Assembly (NCBI RefSeq): GCF_029051725.1
Contig: NZ_JAACFU010000014.1
Location: forward strand, 107,526-171,525
Direction: 5' to 3'
Length of the DNA: 64,000 nucleotides
DNA from: Bradyrhizobium sp. CSS354
GTDB lineage: Bacteria; Pseudomonadota; Alphaproteobacteria; Rhizobiales; Xanthobacteraceae
In this document: positions 60,970-64,000 of the stretch, one piece after another
Numbering within the stretch: the first letter of the stretch is position 1
Layout: every line of letters starts with the position of its first letter
The notes under the pieces: generated by a model
What the model was told of the DNA's origin: nothing
What the model saw: only the letters and a program-made list of their open reading frames with translations
Database searches by the model: none
Made by a program: the position numbers and the translations under genes

Positions 60970-61848
60970 TCGGCAGCCGGCGCCTTCTCGTGGACCACGA
61001 TCACCAGTCCCGGCACCGTCTGCTCATCCCGCAGGTCGATCAGGTATCCCGCGCGAGCACCGCCGCGGTGCTGATGGCCCGCTGCAGCGTCGGGGGCAAT
61101 GCCGGCCAGCCCCAGGACGAAGGTCGAGGCGCGATCGCGAACCAGTGTCGTTCGCACTGCTCATGAGGCCGACCTTCGTGGCGCCGGCTTTGGCAGCGTG
61201 GATGCTGAGTCTGCGCGTCGCCGTGTCGTGTCGGAGATAGCGGCTCAACTCGGTCGGCACGCCGGATCCGTGAGGCGAATGGCGCGCGCAATGGGGCTTA
61301 TTCTGAAAAGATACAGCCAACCTCTAGCCTCACCCCTCGCGCTACGCTCCTCATGCGATCGATATGCTTGGGACATGCCCTCCTCCGCAACGCGCATCAT
61401 CGCGCTGTGGAAGGCCGCGCCTGAGTCGGGGCCGGTCCGAGGTCGAAGGTGCTAGTCCACCGTTTTACAACCTGGGGAAAACTGTCTCTAGGTCAGCCGG
61501 CCTGCATTTTTCGACCCTGCGTGCTCGCTGCCTCACCATGTTCCCGCTGTGGGGGTGCGCGTGAGCCGGTTTTGTCCGTGCTGCTGTTGGCTACCGCCTT
61601 GACGCTGACCTTGTGCTTCGGGGTTGCGGCATGGCGACAATCCTCGGGTAGAGACGCGGATATCACTGCCACGATTCCGCATCAAGAAAACGGCTGCGAG
61701 CGAGGCGCGATCGCGAGCACTGAGTCGCGGCGGTAAAGAGATCGGCGCTTGGTATCCCCAACTAAAGATTGGCGCCATATGGTGCGCTGCGCCTTGCGCT
61801 CTCGCTGCGGTTGCGGTTGAAGTCTGTGATGGAGAAAGTTCACGCAGC
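60970..61848. other. Degenerate region without a confident gene
   Basis: About 880 bp. An open plus-strand frame near 61190-61320 reads SVDAESARRRVVSEIAAQLG RHAGSVRRMARAMGLILKR, which resembles a small HTH protein and may be a remnant. Around 61575-61640 a hydrophobic helix (VLSVLLLATALTLTLCFGVA) is open but without a clear start. Neither is strong enough to call as a gene. Confidence 0.4.
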
Positions 61849-62844
61849 ATGAGCAAGCGGGGAAAACGCCGCGGAAGCACAGAGAGCGGGCTGGGCAAAC
61901 TTATAAAAAATAAGAGTGTCTCCGGCGACACTCCGGAATTGGTCGGTCGCGTCGATCATAGTGCGCCTGCCAAACGAACCGTAGACCCGGACCACTCTCT
62001 GTTTCACTACACCACTGCCACTGGTCTTATTGGCATCGTCGAATCTAACACCTTATGGGCGACACATGCGAGTTTTCTGAACGACACCGCCGAGTGCCAG
62101 CTACTGAGTACTCTGCTCGCTTCACAAATAAGAGGTGAGTTCGAAAAGATTGTGCCGGAACTAACATCGCGAGGTGCCTTCAAACCAGAATTGCTTTCGC
62201 AGCTTGGCGACAATGGGATGGCCACCGAGGCCGAGCGGGTCGTTAATTCAATTTCCAGAGCCATAGATTCGGGATCGCCGATTCACATTACGTCGTTTTG
62301 CCTTCATAAGAATGGATCGCCAGCAAGTGAACACGGCTTGCTGAGTCAATGGAGCGGCTACGGAAGGGGCGGATTCGCAATTGAATTCGATGAAGCAAGG
62401 ATTGACGATCTAACCAACGCTGAGAACGAGCGATTTTCGTATCAATCAATGATCACGCGACGAGTTTCATATGACGATCACAAGAAGGTGGCAGGGCTGG
62501 AGAATTTCATCGGCATGGCCAATGCTTCTTTGAAGGCGGTCTTCGAGGCCGCGGCCCCGAATCTGGCAAGGCGCCCGGATGTCGCAGAGATCCTCGGAGA
62601 GCGTGAGCTGACGAGCTATATTGGAGCTTTCGTGCAAGCTGTCCCCTTCCTTAAGAGCCCTAGATTTGAGGAGGAGAACGAGTACAGGATAGTGGCTCTC
62701 CCAACGAGGTCGCCCAAGCTCACCATTGAAGTGGATAAGCGCCAGTGGAAGCCTCGCAACTTCCGAGAAGGCACCGGCGGATCAATGGTGCCCTTCATCA
62801 GATTGTTTGAGAGTCAGGTCACCCGCTTCCGATTAAGAAGATAA
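61849..62844 (+). CDS. DUF2971 domain protein
   Basis: 331 residues. After a basic tail (MSKRGKRRG), the DUF2971 pattern is clear: HSLFHYTTATGLIGIVESNT LWATHASFLNDTAECQLL near residue 50, ITSFCLHKNGS and LLSQWSGYGRGGFAIEFDEA near 170, and FEEENEYRIVALPTRS near 290. The HYT, S/W-x-GYG and Glu-rich E-x-E-Y-R blocks are reminiscent of the three-motif layout of ADP-ribosyltransferase-like folds, but that is my inference. Family function is unknown; members occur on islands and near defence genes. The ATG at 61849 has GGAG 14 bp upstream, so the start is not certain. Base composition is less GC-rich than in core genes. Confidence 0.8.
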   Translation: MSKRGKRRGSTESGLGKLIKNKSVSGDTPELVGRVDHSAPAKRTVDPDHSLFHYTTATGLIGIVESNTLWATHASFLNDTAECQLLSTLLASQIRGEFEKIVPELTSRGAFKPELLSQLGDNGMATEAERVVNSISRAIDSGSPIHITSFCLHKNGSPASEHGLLSQWSGYGRGGFAIEFDEARIDDLTNAENERFSYQSMITRRVSYDDHKKVAGLENFIGMANASLKAVFEAAAPNLARRPDVAEILGERELTSYIGAFVQAVPFLKSPRFEEENEYRIVALPTRSPKLTIEVDKRQWKPRNFREGTGGSMVPFIRLFESQVTRFRLRR

Positions 62845-63043
62845 TCGTCGGGCCTCATCGCGACCAACAGAACCAGAAACTAGCTGCTGAGCTATTGTTA
62901 GAGAAACACGGAATGGAAGTGCCGGTCATCGCCTCCGACACCACGCTACGATTCTGATAGACCAGAAGACGTCCCGCTCATCCTATCAGCGATAGGAGCA
63001 GACCCTACATCATCTACCGAAGAGTTCCTCGTCCGCCCGCCCC

Positions 63044-63253
63044 CTAGACCATATGCCGCGCGATCTCAGCACCAGAGGCGTCAACTACGAGCACGATCGT
63101 GCCCGCATCATGGTCGCAATCGGGATCGCTTGCGATATCCCGAGCGACACGGGCGCCGTACTGGACGGCTAGCTCAGCAGAGCTAAACATCTCGCCCACA
63201 TCGTCCGCCTGTGTCTCGCCGTTGTGGAAAATCGGGAAGGAGTAACGTCGCAT
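63044..63253 (-). CDS. DUF6894 family protein
   Basis: 69 residues: MRRYSFPIFHNGETQADDVG, EMFSSAELAVQYGARVARDI, GTIVLVVDASGAEIARHMV. This is a good DUF6894 match (MxRYxF...NGE...D..G..F......A...A...AR.....V.V.D..G.EI). The ATG at 63253 gives the family length; a longer open frame upstream is non-coding in appearance. Function unknown. Confidence 0.75.
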   Translation of the reverse strand: MRRYSFPIFHNGETQADDVGEMFSSAELAVQYGARVARDIASDPDCDHDAGTIVLVVDASGAEIARHMV

Positions 63254-63493
63254 ATTCGCGGCCCTCGTTCTTAAGCCGCAATCATGCCCACATGTCGGGA
63301 GGTCCGCACCTGTCAGAAACGACAGGGTCCTGCGAAGCGAATCATCGGGCGCCCTCCTCGCAGCTCCCGCCGCGTGTGTCGTCGTTGACCCGCAGCAACA
63401 ACGCTCGACGCCTCGCGCTAGACAGCCTGGTAACACTCCCCGACCTTGTCCCGCGGTGCACTTGGCTGGCACCGACAACCTACCAGAGCCGAC

Positions 63494-63739
63494 TCAATCG
63501 GCTTTGAACACGACGCCGATGCGAGTATCACTAGACCAAACGAGACGACAATCTCTGATGATACGGTCTCTTTCCAACATCATCTTGAATGTGGCACGCA
63601 TGTGCATCTTTGTCGGTAACTCGATCCCAGCCCCGTCCTCCGAGATGTTGAACACGCGGCAGCGTTGGCTGCCGCCATCTCCAAAAATGTAGGCGACCAA
63701 GTCGACGTCCGAACGATCGATCTTCCGGCGATCCGACAT
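63494..63739 (-). CDS. PilZ domain protein
   Basis: 81 residues, MSDRRKIDRSDVDLVAYIFG, SQRCRVFNISEDGAGIELPT, LVWSSDTRIGVVFKAD. The single PilZ barrel keeps N-x-S-x-x-G-x-G/A (NISEDGAG) but the usual upstream RxxxR c-di-GMP motif is only partly present (RRKIDR). It may bind c-di-GMP or be a degenerate PilZ effector. Confidence 0.8.
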   Translation of the reverse strand: MSDRRKIDRSDVDLVAYIFGDGGSQRCRVFNISEDGAGIELPTKMHMRATFKMMLERDRIIRDCRLVWSSDTRIGVVFKAD

Positions 63740-63936
63740 GATTATCCTTGAGTTGACGCGGCTGTCTCGGGTCCTTCATTGGCCGAAGCTATTTCAAGCA
63801 GTCTAAACTGCCGCGCGATCCGTGTTGCCAAGCCCGACCGCTCTTTGGCTAGCTCTCTCTCATAGTCGGATACATTGAGCTGCTGCCGGTTTGAAGGACA
63901 CCGAGATAGGGTGTTTGATCAAGCCGGAGGTGGGCT

Positions 63937-64000
63937 ATGCAGAGACGCAAATTCACTCGAGAGTTCAAGATCGAGGCGGTCAAGCTTGTCAGGGAGCGTG
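63937..64000 (+). CDS. IS3-family transposase OrfA, 5' end only
   Basis: The first 21 codons, MQRRKFTREFKIEAVKLVRE R, are the typical HTH start of IS3-type OrfA proteins; GGAGG lies 7 bp upstream. The insertion sequence probably begins around 63877 (TGAGCTGCTGCCGG...), but the terminal repeat cannot be confirmed without the right end. The gene runs off the window. Confidence 0.8.
   Translation, partial: MQRRKFTREFKIEAVKLVRER

Larger units (their letters stand above)
53000..64000. mobile_element. Left part of an integrative element/genomic island in tRNA-Pro
   Basis: Bounded on the left by the tRNA-Pro 3' fragment and carrying a tyrosine recombinase as first gene. Contents are small, poorly conserved genes, a phage endolysin remnant, frameshifted genes, an acyltransferase, DUF2971 and PilZ proteins and an IS3-type element; base composition is less uniformly GC-rich than the chromosome to the left. 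From the tRNA orientation, the complete tRNA-Pro(UGG) should lie at the right end, outside the window. Confidence 0.75.

Overview
The window is GC-rich and reads as a chromosome segment of a Bradyrhizobium-like alphaproteobacterium (Rhizobiales). This rests on an Aap-type general L-amino acid transporter, a Liu-type leucine catabolism operon, two TRAP transporters, many small proteins of types common in this group (DUF6481, DUF3551, DUF2171, DUF6894, MXKDX-repeat), interspersed palindromic repeats of the kind seen in Bradyrhizobium and Rhodopseudomonas, and matches to the EcfG general-stress promoter. All family assignments come from reading motifs; no search was run.

Layout. 0.2-7.1 kb (-): three tandem TPR/O-GlcNAc-transferase-like (GT41) genes, all with TTG starts. 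7.2-11.7 kb (-): aapJQMP amino acid uptake operon. 12.1-15.2 kb (+): cystathionine beta-lyase and a Na/Pi cotransporter-like protein behind an EcfG-type promoter. 15.2-18.9 kb (-): an overlapping envelope glycolipid operon (GT39 glycosyltransferase, PAP2 phosphatase, GT2 glycosyltransferase, LABN-type membrane protein). 19-26.4 kb (-): penicillin-binding protein 1C with its alpha-2-macroglobulin-like partner. 26.8 kb: tRNA-Arg(UCU). 27-33.1 kb: a cluster of small, mostly uncharacterised genes with EcfG-type promoters and a candidate stress-induced small RNA. 33.4-41.2 kb: two complete TRAP transporters flanking a GntR/FCD regulator, with a DHDPS-family lyase at the end and a 17-bp palindromic operator candidate. 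41.3-48.2 kb: leucine/isovalerate degradation operon liuA-liuB-liuD-liuE (-) with a divergent AraC-type regulator. 48.3-52.6 kb: small housekeeping and hypothetical genes, an Lrp-type regulator, a complex I accessory subunit and an OpgC-like acyltransferase.

From about 52.95 kb the character changes. A 3' fragment of tRNA-Pro(UGG) (minus strand) is followed at once by a tyrosine recombinase. This is the signature of an integrative element whose other end, with the reconstituted tRNA, should lie beyond 64 kb. The element carries many tiny genes separated by short hairpins (a repeated GCCCGCCAGCGTGAACCGGC motif), zinc-ribbon and DUF6894 proteins, a phage-endolysin remnant, an acyltransferase-3, three overlapping micro-genes, a DUF2971 protein, a PilZ protein and the left end of an IS3-type insertion sequence running off the window.

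The most notable signals are: (i) four exact GGAAC-N16-CGTT sites, one of which precedes a terminator-bounded ~75-nt non-coding segment with a C-rich loop; (ii) the mosaic structure of the three OGT-like genes; (iii) the tRNA-Pro island edge and its unannotated micro-genes; and (iv) interspersed repeats that have entered a coding sequence (pbpC) or supply a stop codon (gntR). No complete new defence or mobile system can be demonstrated from the sequence alone.
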